From positions 25,568 through 89,567 of the forward strand of contig DATJEU010000068.1 of NCBI GenBank assembly GCA_035496255.1: DNA of 64,000 nt, given 5' to 3'. This DNA comes from Gp6-AA40 sp035496255. GTDB taxonomy: Bacteria; Acidobacteriota; Vicinamibacteria; Vicinamibacterales; UBA2999. Made by a program: the position numbers and the translations under genes. The notes below the pieces were generated by a model. That model was not told the DNA's origin and made no database searches. It saw nothing but the letters and a program-made list of their open reading frames with translations. This document shows positions 26,781 through 35,868 of the stretch, piece by piece. Every line of letters starts with the position of its first letter. The first letter of the stretch is position 1.

Positions 26781-29700
26781 TCAAACGCCCGCCAACAGTT
26801 GCTCCAACCGTGCCGGGTCCGGCGGCTTGGTCAGGTGTTCGTCGAAGCCGGCATCGAGCGCGGCCTGCACGTCGCTGTCCTGACCGTAGCCACTGAGCGC
26901 GACGAGCCGGATGTTGCGGTATCCGTTTTCGCTCCGCAGCTTCCTGGCCAGGTCGTACCCGCTCAAGACAGGGAGCCCGAGATCGACCAGCGCGAGGTCC
27001 GGCTTCACGCGCATGATCAGGTCGACGCCGTCGGCGCCGTTCGCGGCCGTGTACACCTGCAGTCCGTCGCGCTCGAGCAGAATCTGCAGCATCCGGCGCG
27101 CGTCCGGCTGATCCTCGACGATGACGATGCTGCGCAGACGTGCGCCAGGTGTCCTCGGCTCGCCGTCGGGCGCCGCCGACGTCGCCCGCGCCAGCGGCAG
27201 CCACACGGTGAACGTGCTGCCGTGTCCCGGACCGTCGCTCTTCGCTTCGACCCGTCCGTCGTGCAGTTCGACGAGCGATCGCAGCAGCGTGAGGCCGATG
27301 CCGAGACCGCCTTCGGAGCGCGCCAGCGACTGGGTGCCCTGCACGAACAGATCGAAGATGCGCGGCAGCATTTCCGGCTCGATGCCGCGGCCGTTGTCCG
27401 ACACCCGCAGCACGGCCTCGTGCGCATCACGACGTAGTTCCAGCCTCACCTCGCCGCCGTACGGCGAGTACTTCGAAGCGTTGCTCAGCAGGTTCGCCTG
27501 GATCTGCTGCAGCCTGGCGGCATCGCCGACGACCGGGATCGGTTCATCGGTGATGTCGACAATCAGCCGTGTGCCGTGCTCCGCCAGGAAGGGGCCGAGC
27601 GCCTCGATCGCGGAGTGCGTGGTGTCGCGCAGGTCGAGCGTCTCAGTGCGCAGCGCGATGTGACCGCGGGTGATCCGCGACACATCGAGCAGGTCGTCGA
27701 GCAGACGCGCCATGTGGTTGGCCTGACGTCCAACCACGTGGCCGGCCTCGAGGCACGCCTCATTGGCCCACGTGCCCGCTTCCAGCACGCGCGTGGCGCT
27801 GAGGATCGCCGCCAGGGGATTGCGCAGCTCGTGGGACAGCATCGCCAGGAACTGCTCGCGGCGGCGCACGCCTTCCTGCAGCTCGCGCTCGGTTTCCCGG
27901 CGCGCCGTGATGTCGATGAAGGTGACGACGGCTCCGATCACCGTGTCGGTGCGCAGGATCGGGTGACTCCAGTATTCCGCCGGGAACGACGTGCCGTCGC
28001 GCCGCCAGATCACCTCGTCGTCGACGTGCGCGCCGTTACGGTGGCGCATCGAGCGGAAAATCGGCGATTGCTCCGGCGTGTACGGCCGACCGTCCGGCAG
28101 CGTATGGTGGATGAGCGGATGCATCTGCTTGCCGATCAGATCGGCCGGCGCGCCGTAGCCGAGGAGGCGTGCGCACGCCGAGTTGCAGAAGATGCAGGCG
28201 CCGGTGAGATCGATTCCGTAAATCGCTTCCGCGGTCGAATCCAGCAGCAGCCGGATGCGCTCCTCGCGCTCGCCAATCTCCTCGCGGGCCGCCACGAGCT
28301 GCGTGACGTCGCGCGAGATGCAGGAGACGCCGACGATCGTGCGCTTTGACGGGTCGTGAATCGGCGAGAACGTCACCAGCACCGGCACTGGCGTACCGTC
28401 GCGGCGGACGTGCTCGCTTTCGCGGCGCTCGACCGATTCGCCCGAGCGGATCGCGTCGAGAATGGCGGTGATGTCGTCCTTGCGCCCGGTCGGATACAGC
28501 AGGCTGACATGCCGTCCGATTGCCTGCTCCGCGGGATAGCCATAGAGCCGCGCGGCGCCCTTGTTCCACGTCGTGATGATCCCGTCCAGCGTATTGCCGA
28601 TGATCGCGTCGTCGGACGATTCGACGATGGCGGAGAGCTGGGCGAGGCGGGAGCGCGCCTGCTCGAGCGCCGAAATGTCGGTGAGCGTGAGGAGCACGCC
28701 ATCCGGTTCGAGCGCGTCGCGTTCGCCAGTGACGGCACCGGACGCGGCGCGGCTCTTGGCCCGTCCGCGATAAGGCAGGATGCGCATGAAGAAGCAGCGG
28801 TCGCGCCGATCCCACACCTGCGCCTCGATCGCGTCGCCGCCGTGCAGCACGCGCTCGATGTCGGGCATGAGCGTGGTGTAGCGGAGGTCGTGCGTGAAGG
28901 CCTGCAGCGGACGGCCGACGTCCTGCGGGATCACGCGGAACGTCTCGGCGATGCGCGGCGTGAACTTGCGGATGCACAACTGCCGGTCCAGGAAGATCGT
29001 GGCGACGTCGGTGCCGTTCAGCAGGTGCTCGATGTCGTCGTTCAGCTCCTGCAGTTCGACGTTCTTCTTCTGATACTCGGCGTTGACGGTATAGAGCTCC
29101 TCGTTGACCGAGTGCAGTTCCTCGTTGGTGCTCTGAAGCTCTTCGTTCGACGCGATCAGCTCCTCGTTGGTCGCCTGTAGTTCCTCGTTCGCGGTTTCGT
29201 GCTCGTGAATGGCCGACTGGAGATGGGCCTTGGTGTAGGCGAGCTCGTCCTCGAGCGCGCGAATCTGTTCGTGCGTCACGCCGTCCGGCGACAACGCGAC
29301 GTCGTGCGCCTCGTACAGCGCCACCGGCCCAGGGACGTCGGCAAAGGGGGGCACGAGCGTCGAGACGCCGACCGCCTCGGTATCGGTCAGCGAGAGCAGG
29401 ATGTGCGTGAGCTCGCCGCGGGCATCACGGACCGCCTCGCCGATCAGCGCATAGCGGCCGGCGCGCCCGGGCACGGTGATGTTCGGGTAGCGGACGCTCT
29501 CCGTCTCCCGCTTCACGCGATGGAGCACGCCGGACGCGGCGGCCCGGAGTTCATCGGGCAGCAGATCGAGCATGCTCTGCGTCGGGCGCCGCGGCTTGAT
29601 CCGCAGCAGCGCCTCGACGCCGCCGAAGGTGTCGACCAGTTGGCCTTCGGCATCGAGGAGGAAGCTCGGAGGCATGAAGCGATCGAGCAGGCGGTCGTAC

Positions 29701-31277
29701 GCCGCCAGCATCTGCGCGTCCACGCCCGCAGCCCGGCGGACCGGGGGGGCGGGTACGGAGCGCAGCGCGCCGCTGCGGGGCAGCGGCAGCCGCAGGTCGC
29801 GGGGCAGGCCGATGTCCCGCCGTTTCTTGTAGATCTTCGAATGCTCGTCGATCGTGTCGAACTCGTCGAGCAGGCCGCCCGGGCTCTCGCTCGACCCCAG
29901 GAAGAGCACGCCGCCGGGCTTGAGCGAGAAGTGAAACAGCGTCAGCACGCTCTTCTGCGCGTGCGGCTGGAAGTAAATCAACAGGTTGCGACACGCGACC
30001 AGATCGAGCTTGGTGAACGGCGCGTCGCGAATGACGTTGTGCGGCGCGAAGATGATGCTCTCGCGCAGCGTCTGCGACACATGGTAGCCGTCGGCCTTGG
30101 CGATGAAGAACCGCTGGAGGCGCGCGGGACTGACGCCGGCAACCTGTTCCTCTTTATAGATTCCCGCACTGGCGACGTCGAGTGATGCCTTGTGCACGTC
30201 GGTGGCGAGAATCTTCAGGTTGATCGGCCGGTTGCGCTGCGCCAGCTGCTCGTGCAGCAACATGGCGATGGAGTAGGACTCCTGGCCCGTGGCACATCCC
30301 GGAACCCACACGCGAATCTGTTCGTCCGGTGCGAGGCGATCGATCAGCTCCGGCAGAACGCGGTGCTCCAGCGTGTCGAACGCCTCATCGTCCCGGAAGA
30401 AGCGGGTCACGCCGATGAGCAAATCCTCGTACAGCGAATTGAGCTCGCGCGGATCGCTGCGCAGCTGCTCGACATAGATGTCGATGTCGCCGGAATGATT
30501 GAGCGCGAGCCGGCGCTCGATCCGCCGCACCACGGTGCTTGCCTTGTAGTGGGAGAAGTCGATGGCGTATTCGTCGCGCAGCAACCGCAGAATCGCGTCG
30601 ACGCCGCGCTCGTCACTGGCGGCGGTGGTCAATTTCAGCCCGGTGGCGCCCGCACGTCCCAGTGCGGCAAGCGCGGTGGCGATCTCGTCGGGCGGCAGCA
30701 CGTGATCGACGTGGCCGCTGCGCATCGCGCTCAACGGCATCCCGTTGAACTGCGCGGTTTCAGGGGCCTGACAGATCACCGTGCCGCCGGCACGACTGAC
30801 TTCCTGCACCCCCCGCGATCCGTCACTGCCGCTGCCGGAGAGCACCACGGCGACCGCGCGGCGGCCCATGTCCTGCGCCAGCGATCGGAAGAACAGATCG
30901 ATGGGCAACGCCAGGCCGTGCCGCGGGTCCTTGTCATTCAGCAGGAGCTTGCCCTGCCGGATGATCATTTCTTTCATCGGCGGCAGCAGGTAGACGCAGT
31001 TCGGCTCGACCTCCATGCCGTCTTCCGCCGGCCGAATCCGCATCTGCGTTCGCCGGGAGAGCAGTTCGTCCATCAGACTCTTGAAGTCCGGCGACAGGTG
31101 CTGCAGCACGACGAACGCCATGCCGGTGTCGCTCGGCAGGGCCGAGAAGAGACCTTCCAGCGACTCGAGCCCTCCGGCAGATGCGCCGATGGCGACGACG
31201 TAGAAGTCCGCGGGTGTGGTGGTGGGTGACACAGCGGGGGTGGGTGTGTCGCCAGGTGCCGAATCGTAGTCGCTCAC
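26781..31277 (-). CDS. CheB-CheR-PAS hybrid histidine kinase with receiver domain
   Basis: This giant cytoplasmic protein has about 1498 aa. Domain order: CheB-like methylesterase (about 22-210; GASAGG serine, LQHLSPDF His, GSGSDGSRG Asp), CheR-like methyltransferase (about 235-510; RRIERRLAL, VPGCATGQESYSIA, RNLLIYF), a coiled coil of NEEL repeats, at least three PAS domains, HisKA (LAMLSHELRNPLAAI), HATPase (VSDNGRGIEPEML, GGLGIGLTL) and a receiver with phospho-acceptor Asp in LALVDLGLPVLSGYD. GTG 31277 is preferred because GAGG precedes it. It probably senses a ligand or redox state and signals by phosphotransfer and perhaps methylation. No chemotaxis genes are nearby. Confidence 0.92.
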   Translation of the reverse strand: MSDYDSAPGDTPTPAVSPTTTPADFYVVAIGASAGGLESLEGLFSALPSDTGMAFVVLQHLSPDFKSLMDELLSRRTQMRIRPAEDGMEVEPNCVYLLPPMKEMIIRQGKLLLNDKDPRHGLALPIDLFFRSLAQDMGRRAVAVVLSGSGSDGSRGVQEVSRAGGTVICQAPETAQFNGMPLSAMRSGHVDHVLPPDEIATALAALGRAGATGLKLTTAASDERGVDAILRLLRDEYAIDFSHYKASTVVRRIERRLALNHSGDIDIYVEQLRSDPRELNSLYEDLLIGVTRFFRDDEAFDTLEHRVLPELIDRLAPDEQIRVWVPGCATGQESYSIAMLLHEQLAQRNRPINLKILATDVHKASLDVASAGIYKEEQVAGVSPARLQRFFIAKADGYHVSQTLRESIIFAPHNVIRDAPFTKLDLVACRNLLIYFQPHAQKSVLTLFHFSLKPGGVLFLGSSESPGGLLDEFDTIDEHSKIYKKRRDIGLPRDLRLPLPRSGALRSVPAPPVRRAAGVDAQMLAAYDRLLDRFMPPSFLLDAEGQLVDTFGGVEALLRIKPRRPTQSMLDLLPDELRAAASGVLHRVKRETESVRYPNITVPGRAGRYALIGEAVRDARGELTHILLSLTDTEAVGVSTLVPPFADVPGPVALYEAHDVALSPDGVTHEQIRALEDELAYTKAHLQSAIHEHETANEELQATNEELIASNEELQSTNEELHSVNEELYTVNAEYQKKNVELQELNDDIEHLLNGTDVATIFLDRQLCIRKFTPRIAETFRVIPQDVGRPLQAFTHDLRYTTLMPDIERVLHGGDAIEAQVWDRRDRCFFMRILPYRGRAKSRAASGAVTGERDALEPDGVLLTLTDISALEQARSRLAQLSAIVESSDDAIIGNTLDGIITTWNKGAARLYGYPAEQAIGRHVSLLYPTGRKDDITAILDAIRSGESVERRESEHVRRDGTPVPVLVTFSPIHDPSKRTIVGVSCISRDVTQLVAAREEIGEREERIRLLLDSTAEAIYGIDLTGACIFCNSACARLLGYGAPADLIGKQMHPLIHHTLPDGRPYTPEQSPIFRSMRHRNGAHVDDEVIWRRDGTSFPAEYWSHPILRTDTVIGAVVTFIDITARRETERELQEGVRRREQFLAMLSHELRNPLAAILSATRVLEAGTWANEACLEAGHVVGRQANHMARLLDDLLDVSRITRGHIALRTETLDLRDTTHSAIEALGPFLAEHGTRLIVDITDEPIPVVGDAARLQQIQANLLSNASKYSPYGGEVRLELRRDAHEAVLRVSDNGRGIEPEMLPRIFDLFVQGTQSLARSEGGLGIGLTLLRSLVELHDGRVEAKSDGPGHGSTFTVWLPLARATSAAPDGEPRTPGARLRSIVIVEDQPDARRMLQILLERDGLQVYTAANGADGVDLIMRVKPDLALVDLGLPVLSGYDLARKLRSENGYRNIRLVALSGYGQDSDVQAALDAGFDEHLTKPPDPARLEQLLAGV

Positions 31278-31625
31278 ATCGCGCCTCGTGCGCCGGCAGT
31301 GGAGGGCCGGTTGCCAGCGCGACTGATAGCACGTTGGGTGCCAGCCCGGCTGCGACATAACGGCAACATGAGCCGCGACGCTGCGACCCGGCCGTTAGGG
31401 AACGTGACAGATAAATGGAAAGTACGACGGCTTATAAAACATTGGCTGGCGGGCGGGGCGGACACGCGGACGCGTGCGCGATGTGGCGCGGACCTCGCGC
31501 GAAGAGGTCGCAATCACCGCCCGACAATTCCTACCAGCCACCAGCCACCAGCCACCAGCCACCAGCCACCAGCCACCCGCCACCCGTTCGCCAACCGCTG
31601 CCCATTTCGAGTATGAAATGGGGTC
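31278..31625. other. Divergent intergenic region with heptamer array
   Basis: These 348 bp divide the hybrid kinase from the hydroxycinnamate cluster. The only structured element is the ACCAGCC array listed separately. An AT-richer stretch around 31411-31440 (ATAAATGGAAAGTACGACGGCTTATAAAA) breaks the GC-rich background and may hold promoter elements. No gene is seen. Confidence 0.45.
31533..31588. repeat. ACCAGCC heptamer tandem array
   Basis: Six perfect copies of the heptamer ACCAGCC run head to tail from 31533 to 31574, followed by degenerate ACCCGCC and ACCCGTT. It lies about 40 bp before the start of the enoyl-CoA hydratase/dehydrogenase gene. Unlike the other arrays it has no obvious opposite arm. 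Confidence 0.85.
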
Positions 31626-33776
31626 GTGTCCATTCGACTCGAGTCCCGCGGCGATCTCGCGTTCGTCATCATCGACAATCCACCGGTCAATGCGCTGAGC
31701 GCCGGGGTCCCGGAGGCCATCGCCGACGGGATCGCACGTGCGGCTGCTGATCCCGGCGTGCGGGCCGTCATTTTCATGGCTGCCGGCCGAACCTTCATCG
31801 CCGGCGCCGACATCCACGAACTCGAGCGGGCGGCATGGGATCCATCGGCGTCGCTGCCCGAGATGCACGACATCCTCCGGTCGATCGAAGATACGCCGAA
31901 GCCGGTGATCATGGCGATTCACGGCACTGCCCTGGGCGGTGGCGTGGAACTGGCGATGGCGGCCCACTACCGTGTGGCTACACGGGAGGCGCGCCTCGGC
32001 CAGCCGGAAGTGAATCTGGGCATCATCCCTGGAGCCGAAGGGACGCAGCGGTTGCCGCGGCTGGTCGGCGTCGAGAAGGCGATCGAGATGTGCGTGACCG
32101 GCAAGCCGATCACGGCTCCCGACGCTCTCGCCGCGGGGCTCATCGATCGCGTGATCGATGGCGATCTGCGCGAGGGCGCGGCCGCGTTCGCTCGCGAAGT
32201 CATCGCATCCGCTGCCACATCGGACCGTCAGATGTCGCCGCGCACGCGCGATCGGAACGATCGCCTGGGCACACCGGCAGCCAATGCACCGCTCCTCGCC
32301 GCCGGTCGAGCGATGGCGCAGAAGACGCGTCCCCATCAACCTGCCGCACTGGCGGCGGTGGACGCGATCGAGGCAGCGACGACGCTGCCGTTCGACGAAG
32401 GGTGTGCACGCGAGCGCGAGTTGTTCTTCACGCGGTGTGTCCGTACCGATGCGTGCCGCGCCCTCGTTCACGCCTTCGTCGCGGAGCGGGCGGTGTCGCG
32501 CGTCCCCGATCTTCCGGCCGACGCTCCCGTGACGGCAATCGCGACGGTCGCGATCATTGGCGCGGGGACGATGGGCGCAGGGATCGCGATGGCGTGCGCG
32601 AACGCCGGGCTCGAGGTCACCGTGACCGACGTGGCCAAGGAACGCCTGCAGGCCGGCCTCGCCACGGTCCGGAAGAACTACGAGTCTTCGATCAAGCGCG
32701 GGCGGTTGACGCCGCAACAGGTCGACGAGCGGATCGGCCGCATTCGCACGGCGGCCGGGTATGACGCATGCGAGTCGGCCGATCTGGTGATCGAGGCGGT
32801 GTTCGAGAGCATGGATCTGAAGAAGGAGGTGTTCGCGGCGCTCGACCATTTCGCGAAGCCGGGGGCGATCCTCGCGACGAACACCTCGACGCTCGACATC
32901 GACGAGATTGCCGGCGTCACCCAGCGACCCGAGTCGGTGGTCGGGTTGCATTTCTTCAGTCCTGCTCACGTGATGCGGCTGGTGGAGATCGTGCGCGGCG
33001 CGGCAACCAGCGCCGGCGTCCTCGCGACCGGGCTCGCCCTGGCGAAGAGGCTCGGGAAGGTTGGCGTCGTGGTGCGCAACGGCGTCGGCTTCGTCGGCAA
33101 CCGGATCATGTTTCCGTACATGTACGAAGCGCAGTTTCTCGCCGAGGAAGGCGCGACGCCGGAGCAGATCGATCGGGTGCTCACCGGCTGGGGCATGGCG
33201 ATGGGCATCTTCGCCGTCGATGATTTGGGCGGTCTCGACGTCGCCTGGCGCTGCCGGCGGGAACTGCATCAATTCGACGATCCGGAATTGCGCCAGCCGC
33301 TCGTCGCCGACACGCTCGTCGCGATGAAGCGGCTTGGCCAGAAAACCGGCAAGGGCTGGTATCGCTACGAGGCCGGCGATCGCACGCCGATCGCCGACCC
33401 GGAGGTGACCGCGATCATCGAGCGCACGGCGACGGGCGCGGCTATTCGACGCGCGCCGAAGAGTGACCGTGACATCCTCGAGCGGTGCCTGTTCGCGATG
33501 ATCAACGAAGGCGCGCGCGTGCTCGACGAGGGGATTGCCTCACGTGCCGCGGACATCGATGTGATCTATCTGACCGGCTACGGCTTTCCGGCGTATCGTG
33601 GTGGTCCGATGTTCTACGCGGACACCGTGGGACTGCGCCACGTCTACGAGCGCGTCACCGCCTTCCATCGCGAACATGGCAAGCGATGGGTGCCTGCGCC
33701 GCTGCTCGAGCGCCTCGCACGCGAGGGGTCGTCGTTCCGTGAGTACGATCGACACCACCACAAGGAATGGCGTTGA
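31626..33776 (+). CDS. Enoyl-CoA hydratase / 3-hydroxyacyl-CoA dehydrogenase fusion (FadJ-like)
   Basis: The 716-aa bifunctional beta-oxidation enzyme has an N-terminal crotonase domain (about 1-200) with the oxyanion-hole segment IHGTALGGGVELAMA and the catalytic Glu pair in GQPEVNLGIIPGAEGTQRLPRL. The middle 3-hydroxyacyl-CoA dehydrogenase has IIGAGTMGAGIA for NAD and the catalytic His in HFFSPAHVMRLVEI, with C-terminal helical repeats. It hydrates a trans-2-enoyl-CoA and oxidises the product to 3-ketoacyl-CoA. Directly downstream are feruloyl-CoA synthase and an amidohydrolase, so the substrate may be hydroxycinnamoyl-CoA. Start is GTG. The last codons (KEWR stop) lie inside the repeat at 33761-33850. 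Confidence 0.92.
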   Translation: MSIRLESRGDLAFVIIDNPPVNALSAGVPEAIADGIARAAADPGVRAVIFMAAGRTFIAGADIHELERAAWDPSASLPEMHDILRSIEDTPKPVIMAIHGTALGGGVELAMAAHYRVATREARLGQPEVNLGIIPGAEGTQRLPRLVGVEKAIEMCVTGKPITAPDALAAGLIDRVIDGDLREGAAAFAREVIASAATSDRQMSPRTRDRNDRLGTPAANAPLLAAGRAMAQKTRPHQPAALAAVDAIEAATTLPFDEGCARERELFFTRCVRTDACRALVHAFVAERAVSRVPDLPADAPVTAIATVAIIGAGTMGAGIAMACANAGLEVTVTDVAKERLQAGLATVRKNYESSIKRGRLTPQQVDERIGRIRTAAGYDACESADLVIEAVFESMDLKKEVFAALDHFAKPGAILATNTSTLDIDEIAGVTQRPESVVGLHFFSPAHVMRLVEIVRGAATSAGVLATGLALAKRLGKVGVVVRNGVGFVGNRIMFPYMYEAQFLAEEGATPEQIDRVLTGWGMAMGIFAVDDLGGLDVAWRCRRELHQFDDPELRQPLVADTLVAMKRLGQKTGKGWYRYEAGDRTPIADPEVTAIIERTATGAAIRRAPKSDRDILERCLFAMINEGARVLDEGIASRAADIDVIYLTGYGFPAYRGGPMFYADTVGLRHVYERVTAFHREHGKRWVPAPLLERLAREGSSFREYDRHHHKEWR

Positions 33777-33850
33777 GCCGTTCCGGTAGACAAGGAACGG
33801 CGTTGAGCCGTTCCGGTAGACAGGGCGCGGCGTTGAGCCGTTCCCGTAGA
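33761..33850. repeat. Three tandem 30-bp hairpin units supplying a stop codon
   Basis: Units at 33761-33790, 33791-33820 and 33821-33850 share GGAACGGCGTTGAGCCGTTCC followed by GGTAGA. Each folds as GGAACGGC/GCCGTTCC over the loop GTTGA. The TGA in the first unit's loop is the stop codon of the upstream hydratase/dehydrogenase gene. The block ends 8 bp before the feruloyl-CoA synthase start. With only three units and no spacers it is not a CRISPR. Confidence 0.85.
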
Positions 33851-33858
33851 CAGCCCGC

Positions 33859-35838
33859 GTGAGACCCGTTCGCATTCTCGACAACGATACGACCGTCCGG
33901 CAGGGCACCGACGGCGTTCTGTACCTCACGTCGCCCTATCCGCTCGGCCCCTATCCTGACCGGTTGACCGACAAGCTCGATTACTGGGCGGACGTGGCGC
34001 CCGATCGGGTCTTTCTCGCTGATCGTCTCACGGCCTTCGGCAGGCTGGCGGATGGCCCTTCTGACCTTCGTCAGGGCGGGTCTTCAGATCTTCCCCCGCC
34101 CGATGCTGGGCCCGCCGCCGGCTGGCGGACACTCACGTATCGCGAGACGCGCGATCGAGCGCGGTCGATCGCGCAGGCGCTGCTCGCTCGCGGCCTGTCG
34201 CCCGAGCGGCCGATCGTCATCCTCTCCGGCAACAGCGTCGATCACGCGCTGCTCGCGCTCGCGGCGCTGTATGCGGGCGTGTACTACGCGCCGATTGCGC
34301 CCGCGTACTCGCTGCAGGACAGCGGGAACTTTGCCGCGCTCCGCCATGTCTTCAGCACAGTGCGTCCCGGCCTCGTGTTCGCCGACGATGGTCCCGCGTT
34401 CGCTGGCGCCTTCGACGCGGTGCTGACGGCGGGCACCGAGCTGGTCTCGATCGTGGCGCCGCCAGGGAATCGGGCATGGACACCGTTCGAGGCGCTCGTC
34501 AACACCCCTCCGACCGGCGCCGTCGACGACGCCCTTCGCCGTGTCGGCGCGGATACGATCGCCAAGATCCTCTTCACGTCGGGATCCACCGGACATCCCA
34601 AGGGCGTCATCAACACGCAGCGCATGTGGTGCGCCAACCAGGAACAGCTGCGGTCGGTGATGCTGTTCTTCGACGAGCAGCCGCCAGTCCTCTGCGACTG
34701 GCTGCCGTGGAATCACACCGCCGGCGGCAATCACAACTTCGGCATCGCCCTCTACAACGGCGGGACGCTGTACATCGATGATGGGAAGCCGACGCCGGCG
34801 CTGTTCGAGAAGACGTTGCGCAACCTGCGCGAGATCCCGTGCACCAACCACTTCACCGTGCCGCGCTTCTACGAGATGCTGCTGCCGCACCTGCAGCGCG
34901 ACGCACGCCTGCGTGAGGTGTTCTTCCGGCGTCTCAATTTCATCTTCTACGCGGCCGCAGGGCTGGGCCAGCGCTTCTGGGATCAATTGCGCGAAGTGGC
35001 GGTGCGGGAGTGCGGCGAAGAGCTGCTGATCATGACCGGCATGGGCGCGACCGAGACGGCTCCGTTCCTGCTGTGCACCGGCCCGCGCGGCGCCTTCGCG
35101 GGGATGATTGGCTTGCCGGTTCCTGGAGTCGAGCTGAAACTGGTTCCGGTCGGCGGGAAGATCGAAGGGCGGGTGCGTGGCCCGAACATCACACCCGGGT
35201 ACCTCGGCGAAGCCGAGCTGACACGCGACGCGTTCGACGACGAAGGTTTCTATTGCACCGGCGATGCGATGCGCTTCGCCAATCCGGACGACGTGCGGCA
35301 GGGACTCGTGTTCGAGGGACGCCTGGCAGAGGACTTCAAGCTGTCTTCGGGCACCTGGGTGAGCGTCGGTCCGCTGCGGGCGCGCATCATGGCGCAGGGC
35401 GCCGGCCTGATCCAGGACGTCGTCATTGCGGCGCCCGATCGGCCGTACGCGGCGGCGCTGATCTTTCCCAACGTTGCGGTCTGTCGTGAGATCGCGGGGC
35501 TGCCGCATGCACCGGCGGCCGACGCGCTCGCGCATCCATCCGTGCGGGCGCGCTTCAGCACCATCGTCGCGGAGCTGGCCGCCCAGGGGACCGGGAGTTC
35601 CACCTTCGTTGCGCGTGCGATCGTGCTCGATCAACCACCGTCGAGTGAGGCGCGCGAGATTACCGACAAGGGATCGATCAACCAGAAGGCCGTGCTGCGA
35701 CACCGCGCGGACCTCGTCGAGGAGCTGTATCAAGGCGAGCCGTCGGATCGCGTGATCGTCGCCACAAGTCGTGCCCGGCTTCAATCGGGCAGCAACCAAC
35801 GTAGCGCCCGGCTTCAGCCGGGCCAGGAACCAATGTAG
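33859..35838 (+). CDS. Feruloyl-CoA synthase
   Basis: The 659-aa AMP-forming acyl-CoA ligase has P-loop LFTSGSTGHPKGVINT, then DWLPWNHTAGGNHNFGIALYNGGTLYIDDGKP, characteristic of feruloyl-CoA synthases. TGMGATETAP (A5) and YCTGDAMRF (A7) are also present. It activates ferulate, caffeate or p-coumarate with ATP and CoA. Two segments look foreign: an insert of about 25 residues (GPSDLRQGGSSDLPPPDAG, from 34055) encoded by palindromes, and a C-terminal tail (SRARLQSGSNQRSARLQPGQ) encoded by tandem palindromes. Neither lies in a catalytic motif. The gene sits between a beta-oxidation fusion enzyme and an amidohydrolase. Start is GTG. Confidence 0.9.
   Translation: MRPVRILDNDTTVRQGTDGVLYLTSPYPLGPYPDRLTDKLDYWADVAPDRVFLADRLTAFGRLADGPSDLRQGGSSDLPPPDAGPAAGWRTLTYRETRDRARSIAQALLARGLSPERPIVILSGNSVDHALLALAALYAGVYYAPIAPAYSLQDSGNFAALRHVFSTVRPGLVFADDGPAFAGAFDAVLTAGTELVSIVAPPGNRAWTPFEALVNTPPTGAVDDALRRVGADTIAKILFTSGSTGHPKGVINTQRMWCANQEQLRSVMLFFDEQPPVLCDWLPWNHTAGGNHNFGIALYNGGTLYIDDGKPTPALFEKTLRNLREIPCTNHFTVPRFYEMLLPHLQRDARLREVFFRRLNFIFYAAAGLGQRFWDQLREVAVRECGEELLIMTGMGATETAPFLLCTGPRGAFAGMIGLPVPGVELKLVPVGGKIEGRVRGPNITPGYLGEAELTRDAFDDEGFYCTGDAMRFANPDDVRQGLVFEGRLAEDFKLSSGTWVSVGPLRARIMAQGAGLIQDVVIAAPDRPYAAALIFPNVAVCREIAGLPHAPAADALAHPSVRARFSTIVAELAAQGTGSSTFVARAIVLDQPPSSEAREITDKGSINQKAVLRHRADLVEELYQGEPSDRVIVATSRARLQSGSNQRSARLQPGQEPM
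34055..34101. repeat. In-frame palindromes inside the feruloyl-CoA synthase gene
   Basis: Two hairpins lie back to back within coding sequence: CTGAC-CTTC-GTCAG (34061-34074) and GGGCGGG (34074-34080) pairing with CCCGCCC (34095-34101) around TCTTCAGATCTTCC. Loops with CTTC(A) and GC-rich arms match the dispersed palindrome family. The encoded peptide is low-complexity and falls between conserved blocks. Confidence 0.65.
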
Positions 35839-35868
35839 TGCCTGGCTGCAACCGGGCCTCCAACTTAT
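35768..35868. repeat. Three tandem 33-34 bp hairpin units spanning a gene junction
   Basis: Units at 35768-35800, 35801-35834 and 35835-35868 share the plan GTAG-GCCCGGCTTCAGCCGGGC-AACCAA. Each has a short hairpin over TTCA or TGCA. The first two encode the C-terminal tail of feruloyl-CoA synthase. The TAG at the start of unit three is its stop codon, and unit three runs into the ATG of the amidohydrolase. A related single copy is seen near 48198-48215. Confidence 0.8.

Noticed and set aside
31278..31358. N-terminal extension of the hybrid kinase (starting MSQPGWHPTCYQSRW)
   Set aside because: The extra residues are Cys/Trp/Arg-rich and unlike CheB starts. GTG 31277 with GAGG upstream gives the usual short acidic lead-in.
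33761..33850. Possible CRISPR array
   Set aside because: Units are 30 bp, contiguous, without spacers, only three in number, and no cas genes are present. They are tandem hairpins.
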